A DNA stretch of 64,000 nt. Origin: Omphiscola glabra. Lineage: Eukaryota; Mollusca; Gastropoda; Lymnaeidae. Both the position numbers and the translations under genes were made by a program. The stretch spans positions 36,796,210-36,860,209 of the forward strand of contig OZ024794.1 of the NCBI GenBank assembly GCA_964017045.1, written 5' to 3'. The notes under the pieces were generated by a model. It was not told the origin of the DNA, ran no database searches, and saw only the letters and a program-made list of their open reading frames with translations. This document shows, one piece after another, positions 12,276-24,860 of the stretch (position 1 is the stretch's first letter; each line of letters begins with the position of its first letter).

Positions 12276-13336
12276 ATCCGAGTCGTGTTATCTAACTGAC
12301 CCATAGTCTTATGCCCATACTAATCGGTCATCTGAGTCGTGTTATCTAATTGACCCATAGTCTTATGCCCATACTAATCGGTCATCTGAGTCGTGTTATC
12401 TAACTGACCCATAGTCTTATGCCCATACTATTCGGTCATCTGAGTCATGTTATCAAACTGAACCATAGTCTTATGCCCATAATAATCGGTCATCTGAGTC
12501 GTGTTATCAAATTGACCCATAGTCTTATTCCCATAATAATCAGTCATCTGAGTCGTGTTATCAAATTGACCCATAGTCTTATTCCCATAATAATCAGTCA
12601 TCTGAGTCGTGTTATCAAATTGACCCATAGTCTTATGCCCATACTAATCGGTCATCTGAGTCATGTTATCTAACTGACCCATAGTCTTATGCCCATACTA
12701 ATCGGTCATCTGAGTCATGTTATCTAGCTGACCCATAGTCTTATGTACATAATAATCAGTCATCTGAGTCATGTTATCTAACTGACCCATAGTCTTATGC
12801 CCATAATAATTAGTCATCTGAGTCATGTTATCTAACTGACCCATAGTCTTTTCCCATACTAATCAGTCATCTGAGTCATGTTATCTAACTGACCCAAAGT
12901 CTTATGCCCATAATAATCAGTCATCTGAGTCATGTTATCTAACTGACCCATAGTCTTATGCCCATAATAATCAGTCATCCGAGTCATGTTATCTAACTGA
13001 CCCATAGTCGTATGCCCATAATAATCGGTCATCTGAGTCATATTATCTAATTGACCCATAGACTTACGCCCATAATAATCAGTTATCCGAGTCATGTTAT
13101 CTAACTGACCCATAGTCGTATGCCCATAATAATCGGTCATCTGAGTCATATTATCTAATTGACCCATAGACTTACGCCCATAATAATCAGTTATCCGAGT
13201 CATGTTATCTAACTGACCCATAGTCTTATGCCCATAATAATCGGTCATCTGAGTCATGTTATCTAACCGACCCATAGTCTTATGCCCATAATAATCAGTC
13301 ATCCGAGTCATGTTATCTAACTGACCCATAGTGTTA
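12276..13336. repeat. 54-bp minisatellite, about 20 copies
   Basis: CTGACCCATAGTCTTATGCC and GTCATCTGAGTCATGTTATC alternate with 54-bp spacing. Since 54 is a multiple of 3, the minus strand stays open for 156 codons (12859-13329) as an 18-residue repeat beginning MGQLDNMTRMTDYYGHKT. There is no evidence of translation. A two-unit (108-bp) repetition is visible near 13010-13200. Confidence 0.92.
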
Positions 13337-13496
13337 TGAGGGATGACTTGTTTTGATACACGCTTTGCACGCCTTCCACGTGCATGACCTCTTTCAGTCG
13401 AAGCCGTGTTGGGGGCGGCTAGGAAAATATCACTTTGTTGACATTTTAGCTACTATCGTCCGTTTCTATCGAACATGATAGAATGATCTCGAGAAT

Positions 13497-14190
13497 TATT
13501 ATTATTATTATTATTATTATTATGGGTAGTTTTCTATAGCGTGGTACCCCGGCTGGGCTCACCACGCTGCACATACAAATTAAAATGAACTTAAAAAATA
13601 TAAATTAAAAACCATCCATTCCATATCAATTTACATGTGAAGCCATGGACGGCACTCCGCAGCATCGTTTAACTTTCAGAAGGGGAATCAGTCAGGATAG
13701 TAAAGTTTAAAGAGGTGTGTTTTGAGTGCAGTTTTGAAGGCTGTGATGTTTGATATATTTCTGATGTGTAGTGGAAGAGAATTCCATTGTTTGGGGGCAC
13801 AGTAAGAGAAAGATCTTTCACCGTATGTTTTTTGTGCGAGTCTTAGGGACAGAAAGAATACGCTCGTCTGCGGAGGAGCGAAGCTGTCGAAGGGGTGAAG
13901 AGACAGAGAGAATTTCGGTTAGATAGGAAGGGCAGGAATTCGAGAAAAAGTTGTGGCACAGAACAGAGAGTTTATAATCAATCTGTGCTTGTACAGGGAG
14001 CCAATGAAGTGAATGAAGTAGTGGTGTGACGTGATCACGTTTTTTTGCCTTTAAAACTAGCCTAGCAGCTGAGTTTTGAACCTTTTGTAATCTTTCTAAG
14101 AAGTGTTTTTAAAACTGCGGGAAGCAGTACGACTGCGTATTCCATTTTGAGAATGATCATCTGAAACAGGGTATAAAAGGGATAAGATTA
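13497..14190 (-). mobile_element. 5'-truncated LINE (L2/CR1-like), 3' end only
   Basis: On the minus strand the sequence encodes the C-terminus of an L2/CR1-type ORF2. The recognisable pieces are KTYGERSFSYCAPKQWNSLP, HIRNISNITAFKTALKTHLF and a stop, followed by a 3' UTR with a perfect 8-bp hairpin (AGCGTGGT 13538-13545, ACCACGCT 13561-13568) and a (TAA)n tail (plus-strand ATT run at 13497-13524). It is clearly homologous to the copy at 41,881-42,530. The upstream coding sequence is missing and frames are broken. It lies between the main 54-bp array and an isolated piece of that array at 14,557. Confidence 0.85.
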
Positions 14191-14556
14191 AATGACGAGG
14201 TAGAATTTTTCCTTTCCTTTATCACGAGATGTGCTGTGTCATTATTTAATACTTTGTTGTGTGTAGATTTTTCTATTTCCTCGTATTACAATTTTGTGCT
14301 CATTGTATATTTATTCACAGTACCGGTACCTGCAAACTGTAAGTTAATTATTTTTAATCACATTCTTTTGCTGTTGTAATTTAATTGAAATTCACACATT
14401 AAAAACGTATTAATTGTAATTAGCTCTGGCTTTGTGTGTCGTATTATTTGTTATTATTTTTAAACTTTGGTATCGTCCTTTATTATGGACTGTTTTTAGA
14501 ACGAGCCATAGACAAAAGATACAAGATTAAATTCTCCATTTATAACGGTCCGTAAT
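14191..14556. other. AT-rich DNA, nothing recognised
   Basis: No homology seen to the second LINE copy beyond about 14,180, and no array. Confidence 0.5.
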
Positions 14557-14594
14557 ACATAGTCTTATGCCCATAATAATCAGTCATCCGAGCA
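14557..14594. repeat. Isolated piece of the 54-bp minisatellite
   Basis: CATAGTCTTATGCCCATAAT and the following AATCAGTCATCCGAG match the 54-bp array exactly or nearly so, about 1.2 kb beyond its end. The LINE and flanking DNA lie between. Confidence 0.85.
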
Positions 14595-14837
14595 ACTTTA
14601 GACATGATATATTTTTGTAACGTCCACCAAAAGGGTTATTAATCTTATACGCCCCTCCTACATTTAATTGAGTTTTGTTAAGTTTTTTAAAAACATCATC
14701 TGTCAAGATAATAATCTTTATTGCGGGAACTTTATTTTTGTAAAGAAAGCATGACGTGTAATCCTTTACAATATGCATATAAAAAGTCAAATTGAAATGG
14801 TAGTTATTTTACTTTTCAACTTGTGATAAGAAATGAT

Positions 14838-16117
14838 GTTGATCTGACTGATGTTGAAGGGATTGACATTGAAAGAATATATGTTGAAAGGATAGATGTT
14901 GAAGGGATTGATGTTGAAAGGATAATGTTGAAAGGATAGATGTTGAAATGATAGATGTTGAAAGGATAGATGTTGAAAGGATAGATGTTGAAGGGATTGA
15001 CGTTGAAAGGATAATGTTGAAAGGATAGATGTTGAAATGATAGATGTTGAAAGGATAGATGTTGAAAGGATAGTTGTTGAAAGGATTTATGTTGAAAGGA
15101 TTTATGTTGAAAGGATAGATGTTGAAAGGATAGATGTTGAAGGGATAGACCTTGAAAGGATAGGTGTTGAAAGGATAGATGTTGAAAGGATTTATGTTGA
15201 AAGGATATAAGTTGAAAGGATATATGTTAAAGGGATAGATGTTGAAAGGATTTATGTTGAAAGGATAGATGTTGAAAGGATAGATGTTGAAAGGATTTAT
15301 GTTGAAAGGATAGATGTTGAAATGATAGTTGATGAAAGATGGATGTTAAAAGGATAGTTGTTGAAAGGATAGATGTTGAAAGGATTTATGTTGAAAGGAT
15401 TTATGTTGAAAGGATATAAGTTGAAAGGATATATGTTAAAGGGATAGATGTTGAAAGGATTTATGTTGAAAGGATAGATGTTGAAAGGATAGATGTTGAA
15501 AGGATTTATGTTGAAAGGATAGATGTTGAAAGGATAGATGTTGAAAGGATAGATGTTGAAAGGATATATGTTGAAAGGATAGATGTTGAAGGGATAGATA
15601 GTGAAAGGATAGATGTTGAAGAGATAGATATTGAAAGGGTAGATGTTGAAAGGTATTATGTTGAAAGGATAGATGTTGAAAGGATTTTTGTTGAAATGAT
15701 AGATGTTGAAAGGAAAGATGTTGAAGGGATAGATGTTGAAAGGATTTATGTTGAAAGGATAGATGTTGAAAGGATAATGTTGAAAGGATATGTGTTTAAG
15801 GGATTGATGTTGAAAGCATAGATGTTGAAAGGATTTATGTTTAAAGGATAGATGTTGAAGGGTTAGATGTTGAAAGAATATATGTTGAAAGGATATATGT
15901 TGAAAGGATAGATGTTGAAAGGATAGATATTGAAAGGATAGATGTTGAAAGGATAGATGTTGAAGGGATAGATGTTGAAGGGATAGATATTCAAAGGATA
16001 TATGTTGAAAGGATTTATGTTGAAAGGTTAGATGTTGAAAGGATATATGTTTAAAGGATTTATGTTGAAATGAAAGATGTTGAAGGGATAGATGTTGAAG
16101 GGATAGATGTTGAAGGG
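14838..16117. repeat. 15-bp minisatellite, roughly 85 copies
   Basis: GTTGAAAGGATAGAT and close variants (AGGATTTAT, GGGATAGAT) repeat over 1.28 kb. A blockwise larger duplication is visible (compare 15,170-15,300 with 15,380-15,520). The minus-strand 280-codon frame (15297-16139) is the array read as a five-residue YPFNI or QHLSF repeat. Confidence 0.92.
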
Positions 16118-16244
16118 CGTGTTTGGTTTTATTTATCAATTTTTAAAAGAAAACTTTGTGAAATGTATGAAAATGAGAAGAAGCAGTTGATGTAGTTTCT
16201 GCACGTGACAATAGAATAAATCACATTCAAGTAAAGTGATCACG

Positions 16245-16655
16245 TTTTTCCTGTCTCCACTCTGCCCGTCCACACACTTTCCTGTCTCCACTCTGCCCGT
16301 CCACACACTTCCCTGTCTCCACTCTGCCCGTCCACACACTTCCCTGTCTCCACTCTGCCCGTCCACACACTTCCCTGTCTCCACTCTGCCCGTCCACACA
16401 CTTCCCTGTCTCCACTCTGCCCGTCCACACACTTCCCTGTCTCCACTCTGCCCGTCCACACACTTCCCTGTCTCCACTCTTCCCGTCCACACACTTCCTT
16501 GTCTCCACTCTGCCCGTCCACACACTTCCCTGTCTCCACTCTGCCCGTCCACACACTTCACTGTCTCCACTCTGCCCGTCCACACACTTCCCTGTCTCCA
16601 CTCTGCCCGTCCACACACTTCCCTGTCTCCACTCTGCCCGTCCACACACTTCCCT
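16245..16655. repeat. 31-bp minisatellite, block A, about 13 copies
   Basis: CTCTGCCCGTCCACACACTT with the CCCTGTCTCCA remainder repeats every 31 bp almost without change. All frames are open on both strands because 31 is not a multiple of 3 and the unit lacks stops. None of these frames should be taken as a gene. Confidence 0.93.
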
Positions 16656-17023
16656 GTCAGCCATATATGTGTCCACACACTTCCCCGTCAGCCATATATG
16701 TGTCCACACACTTCCCTGTCAGCCATATATGTGTCCACACTCTTCCCTGTCAGCCATATATGTGTCCACACACTTCCCCGTCAGCCATATATGTGTCCAC
16801 ACACTTCCCTGTCAGCCATATATGTGTCCACACTCTTCCCCGTCAGCCATATATGTGTCCACAATCTTACCCGTCAGCCATATGTATCCACACACTTCCC
16901 TGTCAGCCATATATGTGTCCACAATCTTCCCCGTCAGCCATATGTATCCACACACTTCCCTGTCAGCCATGTGTCCACACTCTTCCCTGTCAGCCAAATA
17001 GGTGTCCATACTCTTCCTTGTCA
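16656..17023. repeat. 31-bp minisatellite, block B left half, about 12 copies
   Basis: The period of block A is kept and the GTCCACACACTTCCCTGTC segment is shared, but 13 bp are replaced by AGCCATATATGTG. The junction at about 16,658 is abrupt and in phase. The array is cut at 17,023 by a LINE and resumes at 18,673. Confidence 0.92.
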
Positions 17024-18672
17024 GAAGAAAATCCTGGTTGACTCCTCAAGAAAGTCACGTTTGCTTGACCCTCTTCCGGCAGGTCTGTTGTATGAATGTT
17101 TGGACGAAATTTTCCCTATCACTACTAATATCATAAATCAGTTTTTGAAAACTGGTTTTCTTCCATCCTCTTTTAAAGAGGCGGTTCTAACTCCACTGCT
17201 AAAGAAAGCAAATTTCGGCCTTATTTTGTTGGAAAATTATCGCCCAGTCTTTAATCTACCATTTTTATCAAAGATTTTAGAGAGGGTCGTTCTTCGACAG
17301 CTCCTGGATCACCTCACTCAGTGTGACTTGTTTGAGCCTTTTCAGTCAGCATACAGAATGCATCACTCTACTGAGACAGCCCTTTTGCGCGTCGTAAATG
17401 ACCATCTGTCGTCTTGTGGTGAGGGCCAGATATTGGATCTATCGGCAGCGTTCGATACGCTTGACCACGGCATACTTCTCTAACGTCTGCAAAATACGTT
17501 CGGTTTCATCGATACCGTCCTGAGATGGTTCCGCTCATATCTGACAAATTGGGTCAAATCAGTTATCGCAAACGGCTTGACCTTCAAGAAATCCATTACT
17601 GAATTCGGAGTACCCCAGGGCTCAGTCTTAGGCCCGGTGTTTTTCACTATGCACGTTCAGCCCCTGGGTGCAGTGATCAAGCAGTTTGACATGGAATATC
17701 ACATGTTCGCGAATGATACCCAACTTCAGAAATCCGTGATCCCCTCTCAGTTCCCTCAGCTTCTTAATATGACACAGAAGACAGTGGAGTCAGTTAAGCA
17801 CTGGATGACAATAAACAAGCTCAAATTGAACGATGAACAGACTGAGCTGATCCCCATTGCTACCGCTCAAAAACTAAAATCTTTTAAAAATGCACTATCC
17901 TTTACTCTCTCAGGCATGCAGATTGAGTTTGCTCAACCAGTGCGAAACCTGTGTGTCTACTTAGACAGAACACTAACTATGGAAAATCACATCAACATGA
18001 TTTGCAAGGCGATTTTTTTAGGGCTGCGCAGAATTAGTCATATCAGACCTTTCTTAACGTTGAATGCATCAAAGAGGCTGACGTCTGCAATCGTGCTATC
18101 ACGCATGGACTACTGCAATGCTCTCATGGTGGGTCTTCCAGCTACGCTCCTGGATAAAATTCAAAAAGCACAGAATAATGCGGCTCGAATTTTTCTTAAC
18201 ATAAAAGTAAATTCGACCATGCTAAAACTCTTCTGAGAGAACTTCATTGGCTGCCGGTCCGCGCTCGCATAGAGTACAAAATTACAACTCTGTGCTACCG
18301 CTGCTTGCATGACCTGGCGCCGTCCTATCTCAAAGCGCTCATGACGCCTTATGTACGAACTAGACAACTCCGCTCATCCGATAGTGGCAAACTCTCGATA
18401 CAGCGTGTTCGCCTTGAGACTTACGGAAAGCGCACGTTCGCATTTGCTGGCCCAACCATTTGGAACACCCTTCCTGACGCTCTCAGAAACAGCCAGACGC
18501 TGGAGTCCTTCAAAACAAATTTAAAAAATCATCTATTTCGTAAACATCTTCTGGGGTGAAGTTGTCTACCATCTTTTCCAGCTAGTTATTATCTCCCAGC
18601 TTTGTTTTTGTACCGCGCTTCGAACCTTTGGGGATGAAGCTTGATTTTTCAAATGAACTTTATTATTATTAT
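17024..18672 (+). pseudogene. LINE (L2/CR1-like) reverse transcriptase, 5'-truncated, inserted in the 31-bp array
   Basis: This is the 3' two-thirds of a non-LTR retrotransposon RT. In order it shows ENYRPV and NLPFLSKILERVV, then LDLSAAFDTLDHGILL (motif with the first catalytic Asp), then GVPQGSVLGPVFF, then YHMFANDTQL where the usual YADD is changed to FAND, then the C-terminal region ending near HDLAPSYLKALM, LETYGKRTFAFAGPTIWNTL and LKNHLFRKHLL. A stop at 17481-17483 and a frameshift near 18,210-18,236 break it. The 3' UTR ends in a (TTA)n tail at 18,658-18,672. Loss of YADD means no RT activity is expected. Both sides are the same 31-bp minisatellite, so it inserted into an existing array. 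A 3'-end copy of the same family lies at 28,941-29,111 on the minus strand. Confidence 0.9.
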
Positions 18673-19070
18673 ATGTGTCCACGCTCTTCCGTGTCAGCCA
18701 TTAATGTGTCCACACTCTTCCCCGTCTGACATACATGTGTCCACACTCTTCCCTGTCAGCCATACATGTGTCCACGCTCTTCCCTGTCAGCCATACATGT
18801 GTCCACACTCTTCCCTGTCAGCAATACATGTGTCCACACTCTTCCCTGTCAGCCATACATGTGTCCACACTCTTCCCTGTCAGCCATACATGTGTCCACG
18901 CTCTTCCCTGTCAGCAATACATGTGTCCACACTCTTCTCTGTCAGCCATATCTGTGTCCACACTCTTCCCTGTCAGCCATATCTGTGTCCACACTCTTCC
19001 CTGTCAGCCATATATGTGTCCCCACTCTTCCCTGTCAGCCATATCAATGTCCCCTCTCGCCCTGTCTACT
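18673..19070. repeat. 31-bp minisatellite, block B right half, about 13 copies
   Basis: ACACTCTTCCCTGTCAGCCA with TACATGTGTCC repeats every 31 bp. This is the continuation of the array interrupted by the LINE. Its monomers mostly carry CACTC and TACATG, whereas the left half mostly carries CACAC and TATATG. Confidence 0.92.
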
Positions 19071-19169
19071 ATATTAAATGAAACTTCGGTATTTCAAATA
19101 AGTATTTGCTTTTGGACATCGATCATCAACACCCGCCACAAAGCCAAAGTAAAAGAAACAAAAAAAACA

Positions 19170-21724
19170 CTATGATGCCTCCCACCTTTATGTATGGCAC
19201 GGGCACCATGATGCCTCCCACCTTTATGTATGGCACTGGGTACCATGATGCCTCCCACCTTTATGTATGGCACTTGGCACCATGATGCCTCCCACCTTTA
19301 TGTATGGCACTGGGCGCCATGATGCCTCCCACCTTTATGTATGGCACTGGGCACCATGATGCCTCCCACCTTTATGTATGGCACTGGGCGCTATGATGCC
19401 TCCCACCTTTATGTATGTCACTGGGCGCCATGATGCCTCCCACCTTTATGTATGGCACTGGGCACCATGATGCCTCCCACCTTTATGTATGGCACTGGGC
19501 ACCATGATGCCTCCCACCTTTATGTATGGCACTGGGCGCCATGATGCCTCCCACCTTTATGTATGGCACTGGGCGCCATGATGCCTCCCACCTTTATGTA
19601 TGGCACTGGGCGCCATGATGCCTCCCACCTTTATGTATGGCACTGGGCACCATGATGCCTCCCACCTTTATGTATGGCACTGGGCGCCATGATGCCTCCC
19701 ACCTTTATGTATGGCACTGGGCGCCATGATGCCTCCCACCTTTATGTATGGCACTGGGCGCCATGATGCCTCCCACCTTTATGTATGGCACTGGGCACCA
19801 TGATGCCTCCCACCTTTATGTATGGCACTGGGCACCATGATGCTCCCACCTTTATGTATGGCACTGGGCACCATGATGCCTCCCACCTTTATGTATGGCA
19901 CTGGGCACCATGATGCCTCCCACCTTTATGTATGGCACTGGGCACCATGATGCCTTCAACCTTTATGTATGGCACTGGGCACCATGATGCTCCCACCTTT
20001 ATGTATGGCACTGGGCACCATGATGCCTCCCACCTTTATGTATGGCACTGGGCACCATGATGCCTCCCACCTTTATGTATGGCATTGGGCGCCATGATGC
20101 CTCCCACCTTTATGTATGGCACTGGGCGCCATGATGCCTCCCACCTTTATGTATGGAACTGGGCACCATGATGCTTTCACCTTTATGTATGGCACTGGGC
20201 ACCATGATGCCTCCCACCTTTATGTATGGCACTGGGCACCATGATGCTCCCACCTTTATGTATGGCACTGGGCACCATGATGCCTCCCACCTTTATGTAT
20301 GACACTGGGCAACATGATGCCTCCCACCTTTATGTATGGCACTGGGCACCATCATGCTCCCACCTTTATGTATGGCACTGGGCGCCATGATGCCTCCCAC
20401 CTTTATGTATGGCACTGGGTACCATGGTGCCTCCCACCTTTATGTATGGCACTGGGCGCCATGATGCTCCCACCTTTATGTATGGCACTGGGCACCATGA
20501 TGCCTCCCACCTTTATGTATGGCACTGGTCACCATGATGCCTCCCACCTTTATGTATGGCACTGGGCACCATGATGCCTCCCACCTTTATGTATGGCACT
20601 GGGCACCATGATGCCTCCCACCTTTATGTATGGCACTGGGCGCCATGATGCCTCCCAACTTTATGTATGGCACTGGGCGCCATGATGCCTGCCACCTTTA
20701 TGTATGGCACTGGGCACCATGATGCTCCCACCTTTATGTATGGCACTGGGCACCATGATGCCTCCCACCTTTATGTATGGCACTGGGCACCATGATGCCT
20801 CCCACCTTTATGTATGGCACTGGGCACCATGATGCTCCCACCTTTATGTATGGCACTGGGCGCCATGATGCCTCCCACCTTTATGTATGGCACTGGGCGC
20901 CATGATGCCTCCCACCTTTATGTATGGCACTGGGCACCATGATGCGCCCACCTTTATGTATGGCATTGGGCACCATGATGCGCCCACCTTTATGTATGGC
21001 ATTGGGCACCATGATGCCTCCCACCTTTATGTATGGCACTGGGCACCATGATGCCTCCCACCTTTATGTATGGCACTGGGCGCCATGATGCCTCCCACCT
21101 TTATGTATGGCACTGGGCGCCATGATGCCTCCCACTTTTATGTATGGCACTGGGCGCCATGATGCCTCCCACCTTTATGTATGGCCCTGGGCGCCATGAT
21201 GCCTCCCACCTTTATGTATGGCCCTGGGCGCCATGATGCCTCCCACCTTTATGTATGGCACTGGGCGCCATGATGCTCCCACCTTTATGTATGGCACTGG
21301 GCACCATGATGCCTCCCACCTTTATGTATGGCACTGGGCGCCATGATGCTCCCACCTTTATGTATGGCACTGGGCACCATGATGCCTCCCACCTTTATGT
21401 ATGGCACTGGGCGCCATGATGCCTCCCACCTTTATGTATGGCACTGGGCGCCATGATGCCTCCCACCTTTATGTATGGCACGGGCACCATGATGCCTCCC
21501 ACCTTTATGTATGGCACTGGGCGCCATGAAGCCTCCCACCTTTAGGTATGGCACTGGGCACCATGATGCCTCCCACCTTTATGTATGGCACTGGGCGCCA
21601 TGATGCCTCCCACCTTTATGTATGGCACTGGGCGCCATGATGCCTCCCACGTTTATGTATGGCACTGGGTGCCATGATGCCTCCCACCTTTATGTATGGC
21701 ACTGGGCGCCATGATGCCTCCCAC
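19170..21724. repeat. 37-bp minisatellite, about 69 copies
   Basis: CTCCCACCTTTATGTATGGC with ACTGGGC(G/A)CCATGATGC repeats every 37 bp, with a recurring 36-bp form lacking one C (ATGCTCCCACC). The G/A alternation falls in a CpG (GCGCC or GCACC), as methyl-CpG decay would give. A solitary unit is found at 2562. This is the longest array in the window. Confidence 0.95.
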
Positions 21725-21859
21725 AAAAACTTAAAAATGTCCTTCCCCGTTCATACAGTAAAATAGAAACATTGAATTCAAGTATGCTAAAAAAATACGC
21801 CTACTGATTTTGAAATTATCAAATATTTTCTGGGAAGATTCATCGGCGCCCTCAAATTC

Positions 21860-22330
21860 AGCATTACTTTCATATTAAAATGATCGACGATTTTGGTATC
21901 GATAGATACACTGCCTAGTGGCGCATCTACTATTAGTACTGCCATTGGGGGGTGGGGGACAAATATTCTTGTCGTCTTCTCTTTGACGTCATGAACTCTA
22001 CAGTTTTCTGAAAATGCCACTTCTGCATGTAAAGAAAAAGTGACATTTCGATGGACCTCCCATCCAACCTTTTTCGACGCCACTAGCAGGGGCGTGTCTA
22101 CAGTGTTTGGCGTCAGGGGACAATATTCATTTTTAAACCCCCCTAAATTCTGAAACTGATTATTTTGAACCATTAAATACCATCACAGGCCATTTTGCCC
22201 CCCCCCCCCGCTAGTCTGGCGCCCCGGAACATATTCCCCATTTTCCACCCAGTAGCTACGGAGCTGGCAAATGGCACAGCCACCCCCCCCCCCCGAAAAT
22301 TTGAAATGCCCCCGGGGGAGGGGGGAATGT
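21860..22330. repeat. Dispersed GC-rich repeat relic with poly(C) runs
   Basis: The segment 'aggggcgtgtctacagtgtttggcgtc', then 'accattaaataccatcaca', then a C-run, 'gtctggcgcccc' and 'agctacggagctggcaa' parallels 2820-3010. The minus-strand 128-codon frame at 21787-22173 and the plus-strand frame at 22195-22437 run through it and match no family I know. Confidence 0.45.
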
Positions 22331-22564
22331 CTGTCAGAAACACTGGTCACGCGTCGAGACGAAGTAGGACATTTCTGATGATGAAAATCAGGGACGTTGG
22401 TGATGACGCTACGGTCAGACGAGCTGATGTTTGTTAATGATTGAGTTCAATGATCTATCATGTAGGGCGATCAGGCTATATGGCATTGTCATCGATCGGG
22501 GATAGCTTCCTACATGTTTGTCCTGGCACAGGAGGAGGAAATACGTTGGAGAACAGAGATTAAC

Positions 22565-22715
22565 AGATGAGCCACTGTGATTTTAGAAAGTTAGTGGTGA
22601 GTTAACATTGAGTTTGTCAAGTTGTTAGTGAGTTAACATTGAGATTGTCAAGTTGTTAGTGAGTTAACATTGATATTGTCAAGTTGTTATTGAGTTAACA
22701 GTGATATTGTCAAGG
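22565..22715. repeat. 31-bp minisatellite, about 4-5 copies
   Basis: TTGTTAGTGAGTTAACATTG with AGATTGTCAAG repeats at 31-bp spacing with a few substitutions. Confidence 0.85.
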
Positions 22716-23710
22716 CTCTCCATGATATACAAGATAAAAAATGGGCTGGTCCACTGCTTCAGCATTAAACGGAAACTCGTCCCTCTCTCCCGTAGACACT
22801 GACGAGCCATGACAGGCAGTTCCGGCTCGTAAAAACAAGAACTTAGTCCAGGAGCTCCTCATTCCCTGCTAAAGGCAATAAAGGATCGGAACAAGCTTCC
22901 AAAAGCAACAGTTAAGGCGACTACACTTGACACATTTGCTTCTATTGCCTCCAGTCTTCCAATCTCCAGTTCATAATGCCATTGCTGAGAAGCCATTGTA
23001 ACCAGTGAAGTATCACCTTCAAAACTATGCACAGTTACATCGCAAACTCCACAAAAACATAGAATGATCAATACATTGATCGTGGGCCCTAAAATATAGA
23101 AGAAGAAGAAGAAGGTAGCACCGAGTGGCTAATTTGTTAGTAGCTGTCAAAGGTAAAGCCTTCAGTAAGGTAGGAAAAGAGTGGTGGAGTTCTTGGTGAT
23201 GTAACACTGAGTTGAGAATTTTTAGTGATTATCCCTGAATGGTGGAGTTTTTAGTGAGGTAGCACTGAGTGGTGTCGATGATGGGATTGCCAAAGTAAAG
23301 GACTTATTGAATAAGGAATTAGTTGACAGTGTTGATAGATGATGAAACTAATGAACTTGCGTTAACAGTCCTGATGATAAAATAAATGAACAAGCTGGTG
23401 GCTGTGCTGAATGTTATTAACAAGTCAATGGTCTATTACTATGAGCATAACTGTACAAATGAAACAGGTTTTCTGAGTGATACAGTTTCTTCAGTTGTTT
23501 GTCATGACAAATATAAGAATCCAGATTTTAATCACATCGAGGAATGTCGAAATGTTAATGTAGATATCAAACTATAAACTGATGTTGATGTTAGTGAAAT
23601 AACCCAGATCTTGAAGTTAATCTTATCTTCGGATGTCCTCTCTTTGATTTAACATCGGCGAGAAGACATCACGAGTTTTGTTGAATTATTTTTACCCAGG
23701 ATTGTTTTCT
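22716..23710. other. Unique DNA, no recognised gene
   Basis: A plus-strand 63-codon frame at 23386-23577 contains three Cys and three N-x-S/T sites but no signal peptide and no motif I recognise. In DNA of this composition it can occur by chance. Confidence 0.4.
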
Positions 23711-23992
23711 ACTGAGACGGAGTCCTGTCACGGGAGGTATGACATGGAACCAATGAATCCTTTAGTACTGAGAGGGAGTCCTGTCACGGGAGTTATGACA
23801 TGGAACCAATGAATCCTTTAGAACTGAGACGGAGTCCTGTCACGGGAGTTATGACATGGAACCAATGAATCCTTTAGTACTGAGACGGAGTCCTGTCAAG
23901 GGAGGTATGACATGGAACCAATGAATCCTTTAGTACTGAGACGGAGTCCTGTCACGGGAGTTATGACATGGAACTAATAAAACCTCTAGCAA
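23711..23992. repeat. 56-bp minisatellite, 5 copies
   Basis: ACTGAGACGGAGTCCTGTCA followed by CGGGAGTTATGACATGGAAC and CAATGAATCCTTTAGT repeats exactly every 56 bp (starts at 23711, 23767 and on). The last copy decays. Confidence 0.92.
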
Positions 23993-24777
23993 CTCCTTGT
24001 TGGTGTCTATTTCATTGACTATGTGGCTTCATCTGCTGCATGGACAGGGAGGATCTGATGTTCCTACATTAGTATGACTCTAGGCTGATGTAACATCTGC
24101 ACTTAAAAATACGCGTGTATCCTAGGATTTTAAAGAATTCTTTGTCGATTATCTTAGACACTTATTTTAGGATATGCATTTAATTGTATAATATTATTTA
24201 GTGAGTCACACCTCGTCTGAATTTAAACATATCTGGCATATTTTTCTTTAAAATTGCAGTTTTAACATCCTCGGCACATGAAATAAATGAAATTAGCCAA
24301 TGCATGGAGAATCTAAAGAAATATTTTTTTTTTAAATGCACAATTTAGTTCAAATGGATGATCAGAGCTGTGACATATGCCCTGAACAATAAATACATTT
24401 TTTTAATGTCAACGAAAAAAAATGAACGCCTCCAAATCTAAGAATAGCTGACGTTGATGGATGGCCTAGTGTTTTTTTCATACACAATGCATGATGTCAT
24501 TAAGAAATATTTTTATCAACGCAAGTAAGTTGCCCCAAAGCTATAATTGTGTTATTTTGATAGAGGCTTTTGGTGTTTTTGTTTGTTTTTAGAATGTACT
24601 TAAGATTTACAACATGAAAATGTCATTTTAAAAGTAATTTTAATGAAATACTAAAGGTTGAGAACTCGACGTAGTTAAAGTGAATTATAATTCTCATACA
24701 CAACTGTTTTAGTTAGCGTCATAGAGTTTCTACGACTATCAATACAAGATATTGCAACAAGTGACTAACGCATATTT
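23993..24777. other. AT-rich DNA, nothing recognised
   Basis: No array or coding signal. If the exon at 24,778-24,860 is real, this would be its 3' UTR or downstream DNA. Confidence 0.4.
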
Positions 24778-24860
24778 TTATCGTAATGACCTCGCAATGT
24801 CATCAACTTCATAGCCAATTGTTGTTCTGTTTCCATGGATACACCACGTGCGGGAATCAA
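24778..24860 (-). CDS. Candidate terminal exon of a small secreted peptide gene
   Basis: On the minus strand a pyrimidine-rich stretch ending TTTATTCTCAAG (24,872-24,861) looks like a 3' splice site. The 83 bp that follow stay open to a TAA at 24,780-24,778. With the single G left over from the candidate exon at 34,937-35,093 they read VDSRTWCIHGNRTTIGYEVD and on to a C-terminal DDIARSLR. It holds one Cys and one N-glycosylation sequon (NRT). Local GC is higher than in the flanks. The in-frame open reading continues upstream of the acceptor, so alternatives exist. I do not recognise the peptide, and the link across a 10-kb intron is inferred only from compatible phase and orientation. Confidence 0.25.

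Noticed and set aside
12276..13336. CRISPR array
   Set aside because: Direct tandem repeats without unique spacers, in a eukaryotic context. The same applies to all other arrays here.
16136..17041. Several long frames over the 31-bp arrays, one continuing into RT sequence
   Set aside because: The N-terminal part of the 415-codon frame is array only. The RT part belongs to a 5'-truncated LINE that landed in frame by chance.
23386..23577. 63-codon frame with three Cys and three N-glycosylation sequons as a small secreted protein
   Set aside because: No signal peptide, no splice sites or family match seen. Frames this long are expected by chance here.
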